Below, in pieces: positions 16,517-25,079 of a stretch of 64,000 nt of DNA. How positions within the stretch are numbered: position 1 is the first letter of the stretch; the number at the start of each line of letters is the position of its first letter. The DNA lies in assembly GCF_014650495.1 (NCBI RefSeq), contig NZ_BMVB01000016.1, positions 62,001 through 126,000 on the forward strand. Reading direction: 5' to 3'. The stretch comes from Streptomyces cinnamoneus (GTDB lineage: Bacteria; Actinomycetota; Actinomycetes; Streptomycetales; Streptomycetaceae). The position numbers were made by a program, and so were the translations under genes. The notes under the pieces are model-generated. The model had not been told where the DNA came from. It saw only the letters and a list, made by a program, of their open reading frames with translations, and made no database searches.

Positions 16517-17362
16517 CTACTCCGCACCGTCGCCGTCGTTCTCGCCGTCCCCCGCCTCACCGCCCTCACCGGGCCCCGCCCCGGGGCCGGCGTGCGGCGG
16601 CGGGGCCGTGGGCGGCCGCTCCGCCCGCTGCAGCGCCTCCACCTTCGCGACCTGCGCCGCCAGCAGCGCCTGCGGGATCTCCACGGCCCCTGGGTCGGAC
16701 AGGTGCGTCGCGAAGAACATCGCCAGCGTGGCCCCCGTCCGCACGACCGTGACCAGGCTCGGAGCCCGCTCCGCCGCATTGACCAGGCGGTACGCCATCG
16801 CCTCGTCGCCCAGGCGCGGCGCCGGCAGCGCCCGTACCGCCTCGAACCGCTGCGGCTGGCCCTCACCGGTCTCCATCGCGAAACCGCCCGCACAGTCCTC
16901 CGCCGCCGACCGCAGCGCCCGCAACGTGCTCCGCGCCCCGTCGCCCGCGTACGTGGAGACCCGGATCGTGCCCAGCAGCCCCTGGAAGCCCTGCTCCCTG
17001 GTGGCCTTGGCGAAGGTGTTGACGACCGAGGCCACGGGCGCGGGCTGCGGCTGCGAACCCAGCGCCACCACCAGCGGCCGGCACGCCCGGCTGTCGGTGC
17101 TGGGCAGACCGTGCCCGGCCGTGCTCGCCGACGCCCGCTCCACCACGAAGCCCGGCACCTCCCGCGGCCCCAGCTCCGCGTGGCGCAGCTGGGCGTGCCC
17201 GAGCACCCGCACCACCTCGTGCTCGTCCTTGTCCTCGGCGGCACCGCCCGCCTCCCCCGCGCCGCCCGCGCCGCCCGCACCGCCGGACCGGCCGATGCCG
17301 CAGCCGGCCGCGAGGCCCAGCACCAAGGCCGCCGAGACCACCACCGCCACCTTCGCCCTCAC
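16517..17362 (-). CDS. Putative secreted lipoprotein
   Basis: 281 residues. The signal peptide VRAKVAVVVSAALVLGLAAGC has a lipobox ending at Cys21. A Gly-rich linker, a globular domain without recognised motifs, and an acidic Gly/Glu tail follow. GTG 17362 has GGGAGG 8 bases upstream. Convergent with the 15427 gene, only 37 bp apart, and divergent from the glycosyltransferase. Substrate unknown. Confidence 0.85.
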   Translation of the reverse strand: MRAKVAVVVSAALVLGLAAGCGIGRSGGAGGAGGAGEAGGAAEDKDEHEVVRVLGHAQLRHAELGPREVPGFVVERASASTAGHGLPSTDSRACRPLVVALGSQPQPAPVASVVNTFAKATREQGFQGLLGTIRVSTYAGDGARSTLRALRSAAEDCAGGFAMETGEGQPQRFEAVRALPAPRLGDEAMAYRLVNAAERAPSLVTVVRTGATLAMFFATHLSDPGAVEIPQALLAAQVAKVEALQRAERPPTAPPPHAGPGAGPGEGGEAGDGENDGDGAE

Positions 17363-17591
17363 GCGTTCCGCCTCCCAGCGCCCACCGAGCGGTCTCCTCC
17401 ACACCTTCTTGCGGCGTGACCCAAGCCACAATGTAGGCTGCGCAGGCAACCGAAATCCCTCCCAACGGTCTCCACCGGCGGTTCGGACCACGCCGGAACC
17501 GACGGACCGATCAGCAAGGGAAGACCCGGACACCACCCACGCCAGGGGGAAGGACCGGCGCGACGCCCCCGGCGCGTCGCGCAGACACGCC

Positions 17592-19742
17592 ATGAAGATC
17601 TCTTTCCTTTTGCAGAACGCCTACGGCATCGGCGGCACCATCCGCTCCACGTTCAACGTCGCCGGCGCCCTCGCCGCCCGGCACGACGTGGAGATCGTGT
17701 CCACGATCAGGAGCGGCGACAAACCCCGCCTCCCGCTTCACCCCAAGGTGCGGCTGGTCAACCTCATCGACCGGCGCGCCGAGAAGGGCGCCGACCGCGA
17801 CCACCCGCTGCTCGCCCAGGACAGCAAGCACGTCCCCCCGGTCGAGGCCAAGGGCGCGCACTTCAGCGCCCTCACCGACGAGCGCGTCGCCGAGCACCTG
17901 GCCACGACCGACGCCGACGTCGTCGTCGCCACCCGTCCCGGCCTGGTGATGTACCTCGCCGAGTTCGGACAGGACCGCTACCTGCGCATCGGCCAGGAAC
18001 ACCGGATCTACGGCACCCACGAGCCGACCATCCGCGCCTGCCAGGACGCCGCCATCCCCGCCCTCGACGCGCACACCACCGTCTCCGAGGCGGACGCGGC
18101 CACCCACCGCGAGCAGTTCCCCGGCATCCGGACGAAGATCGTCTGCCTGCCCAACGGCTGCCCCCCGTCCGAGGTCGAGCCCTCCGACTCCAGCGCCAAG
18201 CTGGTCGTCGCCGCCGGCCGCCTCATCCCCGTCAAGCGCTACGACCTGCTCGTACGCGCCTGGGAGACCGTCGCGGCCACCCGCCCCGACTGGAAGCTGC
18301 GCATCTACGGCCGCGGCCCCGAGCTGGCCAAGCTGCGCACCCAGATCGACACGCTCGGCCTGAACGAGGCCATCACCCTCATGGGCGCCCACTCCCCCAT
18401 CGAGACCGAATGGGCCAAGGGCTCCATCGCCGCCGTGACCTCCCGCGAGGAGTCGTTCGGCATGACGATCGTCGAGGCCATGGGCTGCGGCGTCCCCGTC
18501 GTCGCCACCGACTGCCCGCACGGCCCCGGCGAGATCATCACCGACGGCGAGGACGGCCTGCTCGTCCCCGTCGGCGACAGCGACGCCATCGCCAAGGGCC
18601 TGCTCAAGCTCATCGAGGACGACGAGCTGCGCCGCGCCATGGGCGCCGCCGCCCGCACCTCCGCCCAGCGCTACGCACCCGAACGCATCGCCGACGCCTA
18701 CCTGGAGCTGATCGACAGCCTCGGCGGCCCGCGCACCGCCGCGACCCCGGACGCGGACGCCGCGAGCGCCCCCGCCGCCCGGCCCGCCCCGAAGCCCGCC
18801 GCCGCGGCCCCGAAGCCCCTGCCGCTCGCCAAGCGGCTGCGGCGCACGGTCGGCAAACTGGTCAGGCCGCTGCGCCGCCGGCCGGCCGCCGCCCCCGCCA
18901 CCGCACAGCCGAAGAAGGCCCAGAAGGCCACCGCCGCCAAGCCGCTGCGCCCGGTCGCCTCGTGCCGCGTCGACGCCGACGGCAACATCCTCGTCTCGGT
19001 CCAGCGCAAGGGCGCCAGCGGCGACAAGCTGACCCTCACCGTCACCCGCCGCAAGGAGGGCAAGCCCGTCGAGGTCCCCCTGCAGCCCGCCGCCGACGGA
19101 CGCGGCCCCTACACGGCCGTACTCGACCGCACGGCGCTGCGCCTGGGCGAAGGCCGCTGGGACCTGCACGTGGTCCGCGCCGACGACAAGGCCCGCCGCC
19201 GCGTGGTGGCCCACCTCGCCGAAGGCCGCGGCCTGCTCGGCCTGGAACCGCTGCCCGGCACCCCGTTCACCTGGTGGGTGCCCTACCCGACCGTCGACGG
19301 CTACCTCGCCCTGCGCGCCTGGCACCGCGAGGCCCACGCCGAAGCCCGCTCCGTGCGGGCGGCGGACGACGCGCTCACGGTCGAAGGCACCCTGTACGGC
19401 GTGGAGTTGACGACCGACGACACACCGGCCGTCATCGGCACGCCGCGCGGCGACAACGCCGCCGGGGTCACCGTGGACGTCGAGACGCCGACCCCGGACA
19501 CCTTCCGCTTCACCCTCCCGTACGAGCGGCTGCGCGCGGCACGCGAGGGCGACGAGGCCGTCACGTGGGACCTGGCCCTGCGAACGACCGCCGGAGCCAA
19601 GCCCGTTCGCATCGCCCGCCTGACCGGCGACATCGTCGACCGCAACAAGACCGACCTCTACCCGGCGACGGCGGGCGTCCGCCCGTACTTCACGGTCAAC
19701 AGCGACCTCGCCGTCAACCTGGCGGCAGGCACCGACAGCTGA
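17592..19742 (+). CDS. GT4-family glycosyltransferase with a long C-terminal extension
   Basis: 716 residues. Residues 1-370 are a GT-B retaining glycosyltransferase: LLQNAYGIGGT near the N-terminus, GRLIPVKRYDLLVRAW near 208, and the EX7E motif ESFGMTIVEAMGCGVP near 285. A Pro/Ala/Lys-rich basic linker (about 375-455, KRLRRTVGKLVRPLRRR) follows, then a domain of about 260 residues made of beta-like segments. No signal peptide. The basic linker could tether it to the membrane or to an anionic polymer. A role in cell-wall glycopolymer synthesis is likely but unproven. No clear RBS before ATG 17592. Confidence 0.88.
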   Translation: MKISFLLQNAYGIGGTIRSTFNVAGALAARHDVEIVSTIRSGDKPRLPLHPKVRLVNLIDRRAEKGADRDHPLLAQDSKHVPPVEAKGAHFSALTDERVAEHLATTDADVVVATRPGLVMYLAEFGQDRYLRIGQEHRIYGTHEPTIRACQDAAIPALDAHTTVSEADAATHREQFPGIRTKIVCLPNGCPPSEVEPSDSSAKLVVAAGRLIPVKRYDLLVRAWETVAATRPDWKLRIYGRGPELAKLRTQIDTLGLNEAITLMGAHSPIETEWAKGSIAAVTSREESFGMTIVEAMGCGVPVVATDCPHGPGEIITDGEDGLLVPVGDSDAIAKGLLKLIEDDELRRAMGAAARTSAQRYAPERIADAYLELIDSLGGPRTAATPDADAASAPAARPAPKPAAAAPKPLPLAKRLRRTVGKLVRPLRRRPAAAPATAQPKKAQKATAAKPLRPVASCRVDADGNILVSVQRKGASGDKLTLTVTRRKEGKPVEVPLQPAADGRGPYTAVLDRTALRLGEGRWDLHVVRADDKARRRVVAHLAEGRGLLGLEPLPGTPFTWWVPYPTVDGYLALRAWHREAHAEARSVRAADDALTVEGTLYGVELTTDDTPAVIGTPRGDNAAGVTVDVETPTPDTFRFTLPYERLRAAREGDEAVTWDLALRTTAGAKPVRIARLTGDIVDRNKTDLYPATAGVRPYFTVNSDLAVNLAAGTDS

Positions 19743-19765
19743 CGCTGCGCCGGACAAACAGAAGA

Positions 19766-19800
19766 CGCCGGGCGGGCCGGTAACTCCGGCCCGCCCGGCG
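19766..19800. terminator. Bidirectional terminator, glycosyltransferase/truA
   Basis: A 15-bp perfect GC stem (CGCCGGGCGGGCCGG and complement) with loop TAACT lies between two convergent genes. Confidence 0.88.
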
Positions 19801-19833
19801 CCCTTCGAGGACCTCGCGCCCCCAGGACCCGGC

Positions 19834-20688
19834 CTAGCAGCACCCGGCGCCGGGCAGCGTCCGCTTGTTGCGGGCCGCCAGGTTCCGCGCCGCCAGCTCC
19901 GAGTCGGCCGGATACCCGACCTCCTCCAGCGTCAGCCCGTGCGGCCGCACGACGTGCACCGCCGAATCCCGCACCCCGGCCGCCAGCACCTGGCCCGGCC
20001 ACTCCACCGGCCGGTGCCCGTCGCCGACGAACAGCATCGCGCCCACCAGCGAACGCACCATGTTGTGGCAGAAGGCGTCCGCGCGCACCGTCGCCGTGAT
20101 GACGCCGGAGGTGTCCCGCTCCCAGCTCAGCTGCTGGAGCGTACGGATCGTCGTCGCGCCCTCGCGCTTCTTGCAGTACGCGGCGAAGTCGTGCTCGCCG
20201 ACCAGCCGCTGCGCGGCGGCGTTCATCGCGTCCACGTCCAACGGCCAGTCGTGCCACAGCACATGACCGCGCAACAGCGGGTCGACCCCGCCGACGTGGT
20301 CGACGACCCGGTACGCGTAGCGCCGCCAGATCGCGGAGAAGCGCGCGTTGAAACCGGCCGGCGCCTCGGCGACCTTCCACACGCGGACGTCGTGCGACAG
20401 CCGGCCGGCGAGACGGCGCAGCAGCTTGTCCTCGTGTTCGGCCCACACCTCAGCCGGAAGATCGACATGGGCGACCTGGCCGCGGGCGTGGACTCCGGCG
20501 TCCGTACGGCCGGCGACCGTCAGCTCGTACGTCTCCTGGGACCGGGTCACGGTCCGGAGCGCGCTTTCGATCTCGCCCTGGACCGTGCGCTGGCCCTCGC
20601 GCTGCTTGGCCCAGCCGGAGAAGTCCTTGCCGTCGTACGACAGGTCCAGCCGCACCCGGACGAAACCGGGCGCCACCTCGTCACTCAC
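19834..20688 (-). CDS. truA: tRNA pseudouridine(38-40) synthase
   Basis: 284 residues. It modifies U38-40 in tRNA anticodon stems. The catalytic Asp is in AGRTDAGVHARGQV. RLDLSYDGKDFSGWAKQ is the N-terminal signature, and FCHNMVRSLVGAML is the conserved C-terminal motif. GTG 20688 has a GAGAGG RBS. It is at the 3' end of the alpha operon cluster, after rplQ, with a terminator-like hairpin between. Confidence 0.96.
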   Translation of the reverse strand: MSDEVAPGFVRVRLDLSYDGKDFSGWAKQREGQRTVQGEIESALRTVTRSQETYELTVAGRTDAGVHARGQVAHVDLPAEVWAEHEDKLLRRLAGRLSHDVRVWKVAEAPAGFNARFSAIWRRYAYRVVDHVGGVDPLLRGHVLWHDWPLDVDAMNAAAQRLVGEHDFAAYCKKREGATTIRTLQQLSWERDTSGVITATVRADAFCHNMVRSLVGAMLFVGDGHRPVEWPGQVLAAGVRDSAVHVVRPHGLTLEEVGYPADSELAARNLAARNKRTLPGAGCC

Positions 20689-20712
20689 CGAGTGTTCCTC
20701 TCAGAAATGCGG

Positions 20713-20745
20713 GACGGGCCCGCCCCCGGAAGGGGCGGGCCCGTC
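20713..20745 (-). terminator. Hairpin between rplQ and truA
   Basis: A 14-bp perfect stem (GACGGGCCCGCCCC/GGGGCGGGCCCGTC) with loop CGGAA, 21 bases after the rplQ stop. Confidence 0.82.
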
Positions 20746-20765
20746 ACTGACACGCATCAGCGTTG

Positions 20766-21230
20766 TCAGGCGTCCTTCGACTCCTCGGCCGGAGCCTCGG
20801 CGGCGGCCTCGGACTCCTTGACCGCACGCTTGGTGGCGGCCTCGGCCTCGGCGACGGTCGCCTTCTTGGCGATCTCACCCTCGACCAGCTCGATCACAGC
20901 CATCGGGGCGTTGTCGCCGCGACGGTTGCCGATCTTGGTGATGCGGGTGTAGCCACCCGGACGCTCGGCGAAGCGCGGCGCGATCTCGGTGAAGAGCACG
21001 TGCACGATGCCCTTGTCCGTGATCGTCTGCAGCACCTGGCGACGGTTGTGGATGTCGCCCTTCTTCGCCTTGGTGATCAGGCGCTCGGCGACCGGACGCA
21101 GGCGGCGGGCCTTGGCCTCGGTCGTCGTGATGCGGCCGTGCTCGAAGAGCGACTTGGCGAGGTTCGCCAGCATCAGCTTCTCGTGCGCGGCACCGCCGCC
21201 CAGACGGGCACCCTTGGTGGGACGCGGCAT
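20766..21230 (-). CDS. rplQ: 50S ribosomal protein L17
   Basis: 154 residues. MPRPTKGARLGGGAAHEKLM and ANLAKSLFEHGRITTTEAKA are L17 signatures. The actinobacterial C-terminal extension is Ala/Glu/Lys-rich (EAEAATKRAVKESEAAAEA). ATG 21230 has AGGAG. Last r-protein gene of the alpha cluster, 170 bp after rpoA. Confidence 0.97.
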   Translation of the reverse strand: MPRPTKGARLGGGAAHEKLMLANLAKSLFEHGRITTTEAKARRLRPVAERLITKAKKGDIHNRRQVLQTITDKGIVHVLFTEIAPRFAERPGGYTRITKIGNRRGDNAPMAVIELVEGEIAKKATVAEAEAATKRAVKESEAAAEAPAEESKDA

Positions 21231-21308
21231 GGTGTTTCTCCTAGGTGTCTGCCCCGGCCGTATCAGGTACCGGAGTCAGTATCCGAGCAGGCGGTCGCCT
21301 GTCGGAGA

Positions 21309-21332
21309 CCCGCGCCCCCGAAGGGGCGCGGG
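21309..21332 (-). terminator. Hairpin between rpoA and rplQ
   Basis: A 10-bp stem CCCGCGCCCC/GGGGCGCGGG with loop CGAA, about 70 bases past the rpoA stop. It suggests that rplQ is partly uncoupled from rpoA. Confidence 0.65.
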
Positions 21333-21400
21333 AAGGTATTCGATTTGCGGCTCCGCCGCGTGGGCGCGATCAGCCGAAGCCGACCCGCACCCGAAGACCG

Positions 21401-22423
21401 TCAGTACTGCTCGGTCTCCACGAAACCCGCATCCGCGTCGTCGTCGGCGCCAAAGGCGTCCGCGGCAGCGGTCGGGTCGAATCCGGGCGGGCTGTCCTTG
21501 AGGGCCAGGCCCATGCCGGCCAGCTTCGCCTTGACCTCGTCGATCGACTTCGCACCGAAGTTGCGGATGTCGAGCAGGTCGGCCTCGGAGCGGGCGACGA
21601 GCTCACCCACGGAGTGGATGCCCTCGCGCTTGAGGCAGTTGTACGACCGAACGGTGAGCTCCAGCTCCTCGATCGGCAGCGCCAGGTCGGCGGCCAGGGC
21701 GGCGTCCGTGGGGGACGGGCCCATGTCGATGCCCTCGGCGTCGATGTTGAGCTCGCGGGCCAGACCGAACAGCTCGACCAGGGTCTTACCGGCGGACGCC
21801 ATGGCGTCGCGCGGGCGCATGGCCTGCTTGGTCTCGACGTCGACGATCAGCTTGTCGAAGTCGGTGCGCTGCTCGACACGGGTCGCCTCGACCTTGTAGG
21901 TGACCTTGAGAACCGGCGAGTAGATGGAGTCGACCGGGATGCGGCCGATCTCCTGGCCCACCTGCTTGTTCTGGACGGCGGAGACGTAGCCGCGACCGCG
22001 CTCGACGGTCAGCTCCATCTCCAGCTTGCCCTTGGCGTTCAGGGTCGCCAGGACCAGGTCGGGGTTGTGCACCTCGACGCCGGCCGGCGGGGCGATGTCG
22101 GCGGCGGTGACCAGACCCGGACCCTGCTTGCGCAGGTACATCACGACCGGCTCGTCGTGCTCCGAGGAGACGACCAGCTGCTTGATGTTCAGGATGAGGT
22201 CGGTGACGTCCTCCTTGACGCCCGGCACGGTGGTGAACTCGTGCAGGACACCGTCGATGCGGATGGACGTGACCGCCGCACCCGGGATCGAGGAGAGGAG
22301 CGTACGACGCAGGGAGTTGCCGAGGGTGTAGCCGAAGCCCGGCTCCAGCGGCTCGATCACGAACCGCGAGCGGAACTCGTCGACGACCTCTTCGGTCAGC
22401 GAGGGGCGCTGAGCGATCAGCAT
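21401..22423 (-). CDS. rpoA: DNA-directed RNA polymerase alpha subunit
   Basis: 340 residues. The N-terminal assembly domain has RFVIEPLEPGFGYTLGNSLRRTLLSSI. The C-terminal domain (about 245-315) contacts UP elements and activators: LELTVRSYNCLKREGI and LLDIRNFGAKSIDEVK. An acidic tail (DAFGADDDADAGFVETEQY) follows. ATG 22423. It is 135 bp downstream of rpsK, with a hairpin between. Confidence 0.98.
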   Translation of the reverse strand: MLIAQRPSLTEEVVDEFRSRFVIEPLEPGFGYTLGNSLRRTLLSSIPGAAVTSIRIDGVLHEFTTVPGVKEDVTDLILNIKQLVVSSEHDEPVVMYLRKQGPGLVTAADIAPPAGVEVHNPDLVLATLNAKGKLEMELTVERGRGYVSAVQNKQVGQEIGRIPVDSIYSPVLKVTYKVEATRVEQRTDFDKLIVDVETKQAMRPRDAMASAGKTLVELFGLARELNIDAEGIDMGPSPTDAALAADLALPIEELELTVRSYNCLKREGIHSVGELVARSEADLLDIRNFGAKSIDEVKAKLAGMGLALKDSPPGFDPTAAADAFGADDDADAGFVETEQY

Positions 22424-22484
22424 GCGATGAATCCTTCAGTCATGGACACCCACTATTTGATGTCCTCTGCTACTGCAAGGGTAC

Positions 22485-22521
22485 GGGCGGCACGGCTCCC
22501 GTGAAGGGAGTCGTACCGCCC
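22485..22521 (-). other. Intercistronic hairpin, rpsK-rpoA
   Basis: A near-perfect 16-bp stem (GGGCGG...CTCCC) with two non-Watson-Crick positions and loop GTGAA, 38 bases past rpsK. It is a partial terminator or a processing site that separates rpoA expression from the r-proteins. Confidence 0.6.
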
Positions 22522-22558
22522 GGACACTCAGAACAACCGTGCGAAACGGCCTGCTGCG

Positions 22559-22963
22559 TCAGACGCGGCGGCGCTTCGGCGGACGGCAGCCGTTGTGCGG
22601 GGTGGGGGTGACGTCCTGGATGGAGCCAACCTCAAGACCGGTCGCCTGGAGCGAACGGATGGCGGTCTCGCGACCGGAGCCCGGGCCCTTGACGAAGACG
22701 TCAACCTTGCGCATGCCGTGCTCCTGCGCGCGGCGGGCGGCCGACTCGGCAGCCATCTGCGCGGCGAAGGGGGTGGACTTGCGCGAGCCCTTGAAGCCGA
22801 CGTGGCCGGCGGAGGCCCAGGAGATCACGTTGCCCGTGGGGTCGGTGATCGAAACGATGGTGTTGTTGAACGTGCTCTTGATGTGCGCGTGGCCGTGAGC
22901 GACGTTCTTCTTTTCCTTGCGGCGCACCTTCTTGGCAGCGCCCTGACGACCCTTGGGGGGCAT
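22559..22963 (-). CDS. rpsK: 30S ribosomal protein S11
   Basis: 134 residues. Signatures are HIKSTFNNTIVSITDPTGNVISWASAG (in part) and the C-terminal DVTPTPHNGCRPPKRRRV. ATG 22963. It is in the order rpsM-rpsK-rpoA, without the rpsD found in E. coli between rpsK and rpoA. Confidence 0.98.
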   Translation of the reverse strand: MPPKGRQGAAKKVRRKEKKNVAHGHAHIKSTFNNTIVSITDPTGNVISWASAGHVGFKGSRKSTPFAAQMAAESAARRAQEHGMRKVDVFVKGPGSGRETAIRSLQATGLEVGSIQDVTPTPHNGCRPPKRRRV

Positions 22964-23031
22964 GTCTTACTCCTGATGGAGGGAGGTGGTCGGTCCTACA
23001 GCGAAGACCGCTGGTGAGCGTCCGCTGCGGA

Positions 23032-23412
23032 CTACTTCTTGCCCGGCTTCTTCTTGCCGGCGATGGCGCGACGCGGGCCCTTGCGGGTACGGGCGTTCGT
23101 GCTGGTGCGCTGACCGTGGACGGGCAGGCCACGACGGTGACGCAGACCCTGGTAGCAGCCGATCTCGACCTTGCGGCGGATGTCGGCCTGGATCTCGCGA
23201 CGGAGGTCACCCTCGGTCTTGAGGTTGGCGTCCACGTACTCGCGGATCTTGACCAGGTCCTCTTCGGGAAGGTCACGAACGCGGGTGTTCGGGTTCACAC
23301 CGGTGGCGGCGAGAGTCGCCTGCGACTGGGTGCGGCCGATACCGAAGACGTAGGTGAGTGCAACCTCCACGCGCTTGTCGCGCGGGATGTCAACACCGGA
23401 AACGCGTGCCAT
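23032..23412 (-). CDS. rpsM: 30S ribosomal protein S13
   Basis: 126 residues. ARVSGVDIPRDKRVEVALTY at the N-terminus and GLRHRRGLPVHGQRT near the C-terminus are S13 signatures. The basic tail (RAIAGKKKPGKK) contacts P-site tRNA. 68 bp upstream of rpsK. Confidence 0.98.
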   Translation of the reverse strand: MARVSGVDIPRDKRVEVALTYVFGIGRTQSQATLAATGVNPNTRVRDLPEEDLVKIREYVDANLKTEGDLRREIQADIRRKVEIGCYQGLRHRRGLPVHGQRTSTNARTRKGPRRAIAGKKKPGKK

Positions 23413-23604
23413 TCAATGGCTCCAGTTGATTCTCGGGGGTCTTCCGCAGAGCCACTCCCGACCGCCGGCCCTTCCGTCTGGAAGAGCGGTACGTCCGGGT
23501 CCCCGGCCCCCGCCGGAGGTGTCGCCAGCCTGGGCTGGACGGGCCCTGCGTATGTACGTATTGCTATGCGTCGCGCGAAGAAACTGCGGAGTGCAGGTTC
23601 TGCG

Positions 23605-23718
23605 TCAGCCCTGGCGCTGCTTGTGGCGCAGGTTGTCGCAGATGACCATGACCCGGCCGTGGCGGCGGATCACCTTGCACTTGTCGCAGATCTTCTTGAC
23701 GCTCGGCTTGACCTTCAT
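23605..23718 (-). CDS. rpmJ: 50S ribosomal protein L36 (zinc-binding form)
   Basis: 37 residues, read directly from the DNA: MKVKPSVKKICDKCKV, then a basic stretch and VMVICDNLRHKQRQG. Two Cys (CDKC), a third Cys and a His form the zinc ribbon of the C+ type. ATG 23718 follows infA by 59 bp. The 192 bases to rpsM carry no other gene. Confidence 0.95.
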   Translation of the reverse strand: MKVKPSVKKICDKCKVIRRHGRVMVICDNLRHKQRQG

Positions 23719-23777
23719 GGGTGTGAGGTTCTCCGGGTCAGTGCCGGCGCCCCGCCGCGGCGGGGCGTCGACAAGAT

Positions 23778-23999
23778 CTACTTGTAGCGGTAGACGATCC
23801 GGCCACGCGTGAGGTCGTACGGAGACAGCTCCACGACGACCCGGTCATCCGGGAGGATGCGGATGTAGTGCATCCGCATCTTGCCGCTGATGTGCGCGAG
23901 GACCTTGTGACCGTTCTGGAGCTCCACCTTGAACATGGCGTTCGGCAGAGACTCGATCACGGTGCCCTCAATCTCGATGGCACCTTGCTTCTTGGCCAC
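23778..23999 (-). CDS. infA: Translation initiation factor IF-1
   Basis: 73 residues, an OB-fold S1-like protein. AKKQGAIEIEGTVIESLPNA, ISGKMRMHYIRILPDDRV and the C-terminal LTRGRIVYRYK are invariant IF-1 segments. GTG 23999. It heads infA-rpmJ-rpsM-rpsK-rpoA. Confidence 0.98.
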   Translation of the reverse strand: MAKKQGAIEIEGTVIESLPNAMFKVELQNGHKVLAHISGKMRMHYIRILPDDRVVVELSPYDLTRGRIVYRYK

Positions 24000-24079
24000 G
24001 CTTCGCCTTTCGAATCGGCTACCTTGATCGACTCCCCCATATGCACGCAGGCATGCGGATACACGAGAGCCGACGCATC

Positions 24080-24085
24080 AGTCTA
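24080..24085 (-). promoter_or_regulatory. Possible -10 element of the infA promoter
   Basis: TAGACT (24085-24080) fits TANNNT, but I see no good -35. It lies about 80 bases upstream of infA, in the gap after map. Confidence 0.3.
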
Positions 24086-24139
24086 CGTCAGGGCAACCGG
24101 AAAGCCTAATCCAGGGTCCTTGCCCCGCCGCAGAGATCC

Positions 24140-24976
24140 TTACGCCAGCGGATCCGGCGCCGCCGTCACGCCGTACTCCGCCAGCTTCGCGCGGCCGCCG
24201 TCGACCGCCGTCAGGACCAGGGGGCCCTGCTCCGTCACGGCGACGGAGTGCTCCCAGTGCGAGGACCAGCTCTTGTCGTCGGTGAGGACGGTCCAGTCGT
24301 CCGCCAGGACGTGGGTCTTCGCCGTGCCCAGGCTCACCATCGGCTCGATCGCGATGCAGAAGCCGGGGACCAGCTTCGGACCCTTGCCGCGCTTGCGGGA
24401 GACGTAGTTCAGCAGGTGCGGGTCCATGTGCATCTCGGAGCCGATGCCGTGGCCGCCGTAGTCCTCGATGATCCCGTACTTCCCGGAGGCCGGGCGGGGC
24501 TGGCGGCGGATGTAGCCCTCGATGGCCTTGGAGATGTCCACCAGGCGGTTGCCGTTCTTCACGGCCGCGATGCCGGCCCACATCGACTCCTCGGTCACCC
24601 GGGAGAGCTCGATCAGCTCCGGAGCGTGACCGGTGCCCACGAAGGCCGTGAAGGCCGCGTCGCCGTGCCAGCCGTCCACGATGGCGCCGGCGTCGATGGA
24701 GATGATGTCGCCGTCCTTCAGGACGGTCTTCCCGTCCGGGATGCCGTGGACGACGACCTCGTTCACCGAGGTGCAGATCGTGGCGGGGAAGCCGCCGTAG
24801 CCGAGGAAGTTCGACTTCGCCCCGTGCTCGGCGATCACCTTCCGCGCGACCTCGTCCAGGTCCTTGGTCGTGGCGCCGGGGACGGCGGCCTCCCGGGTGG
24901 CCGCGTGGATGGCGGCGACGACCAGTCCCGCCTCGCGCATCTTCGCGATCTGCTCGGGGGTCTTGATCTCGACCAT
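24140..24976 (-). CDS. map: Methionine aminopeptidase, type I
   Basis: 278 residues. It removes the N-terminal Met from nascent proteins. The five metal ligands can be placed in the pita-bread fold: SIDAGAIVDGWHGDAA (two Asp), GGHGIGSEMH (His), CIAIEPMV (Glu) and EHSVAVTEQG (Glu). NEVVVHGIPD binds the substrate. ATG 24976. It is downstream of adk, but a strong hairpin at 25035-25066 separates them. Confidence 0.97.
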   Translation of the reverse strand: MVEIKTPEQIAKMREAGLVVAAIHAATREAAVPGATTKDLDEVARKVIAEHGAKSNFLGYGGFPATICTSVNEVVVHGIPDGKTVLKDGDIISIDAGAIVDGWHGDAAFTAFVGTGHAPELIELSRVTEESMWAGIAAVKNGNRLVDISKAIEGYIRRQPRPASGKYGIIEDYGGHGIGSEMHMDPHLLNYVSRKRGKGPKLVPGFCIAIEPMVSLGTAKTHVLADDWTVLTDDKSWSSHWEHSVAVTEQGPLVLTAVDGGRAKLAEYGVTAAPDPLA

Positions 24977-25034
24977 GGACTGCCTTCCTCGGTTCTGCGG
25001 TGGGCGCGCCCTCGGGCGCGTGGGAACAACACTA

Positions 25035-25066
25035 CGGCCGCGATGCCCGTGGGGGCATCGCGGCCG
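25035..25066 (-). terminator. Terminator after adk
   Basis: A 14-bp stem (CGGCCGCGATGCCC and complement) with a 4-base loop, 13 bases past the adk stop. Confidence 0.85.
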
Positions 25067-25079
25067 TGTTCGGCGTGCG

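Noticed and set aside
13866..19742. A 1958-codon plus-strand open frame
   Set aside because: Only the last 716 codons are a gene (the glycosyltransferase). The rest is antisense to the ABC-F gene, out of phase with the 15427 membrane-protein gene, or antisense to the lipoprotein gene.
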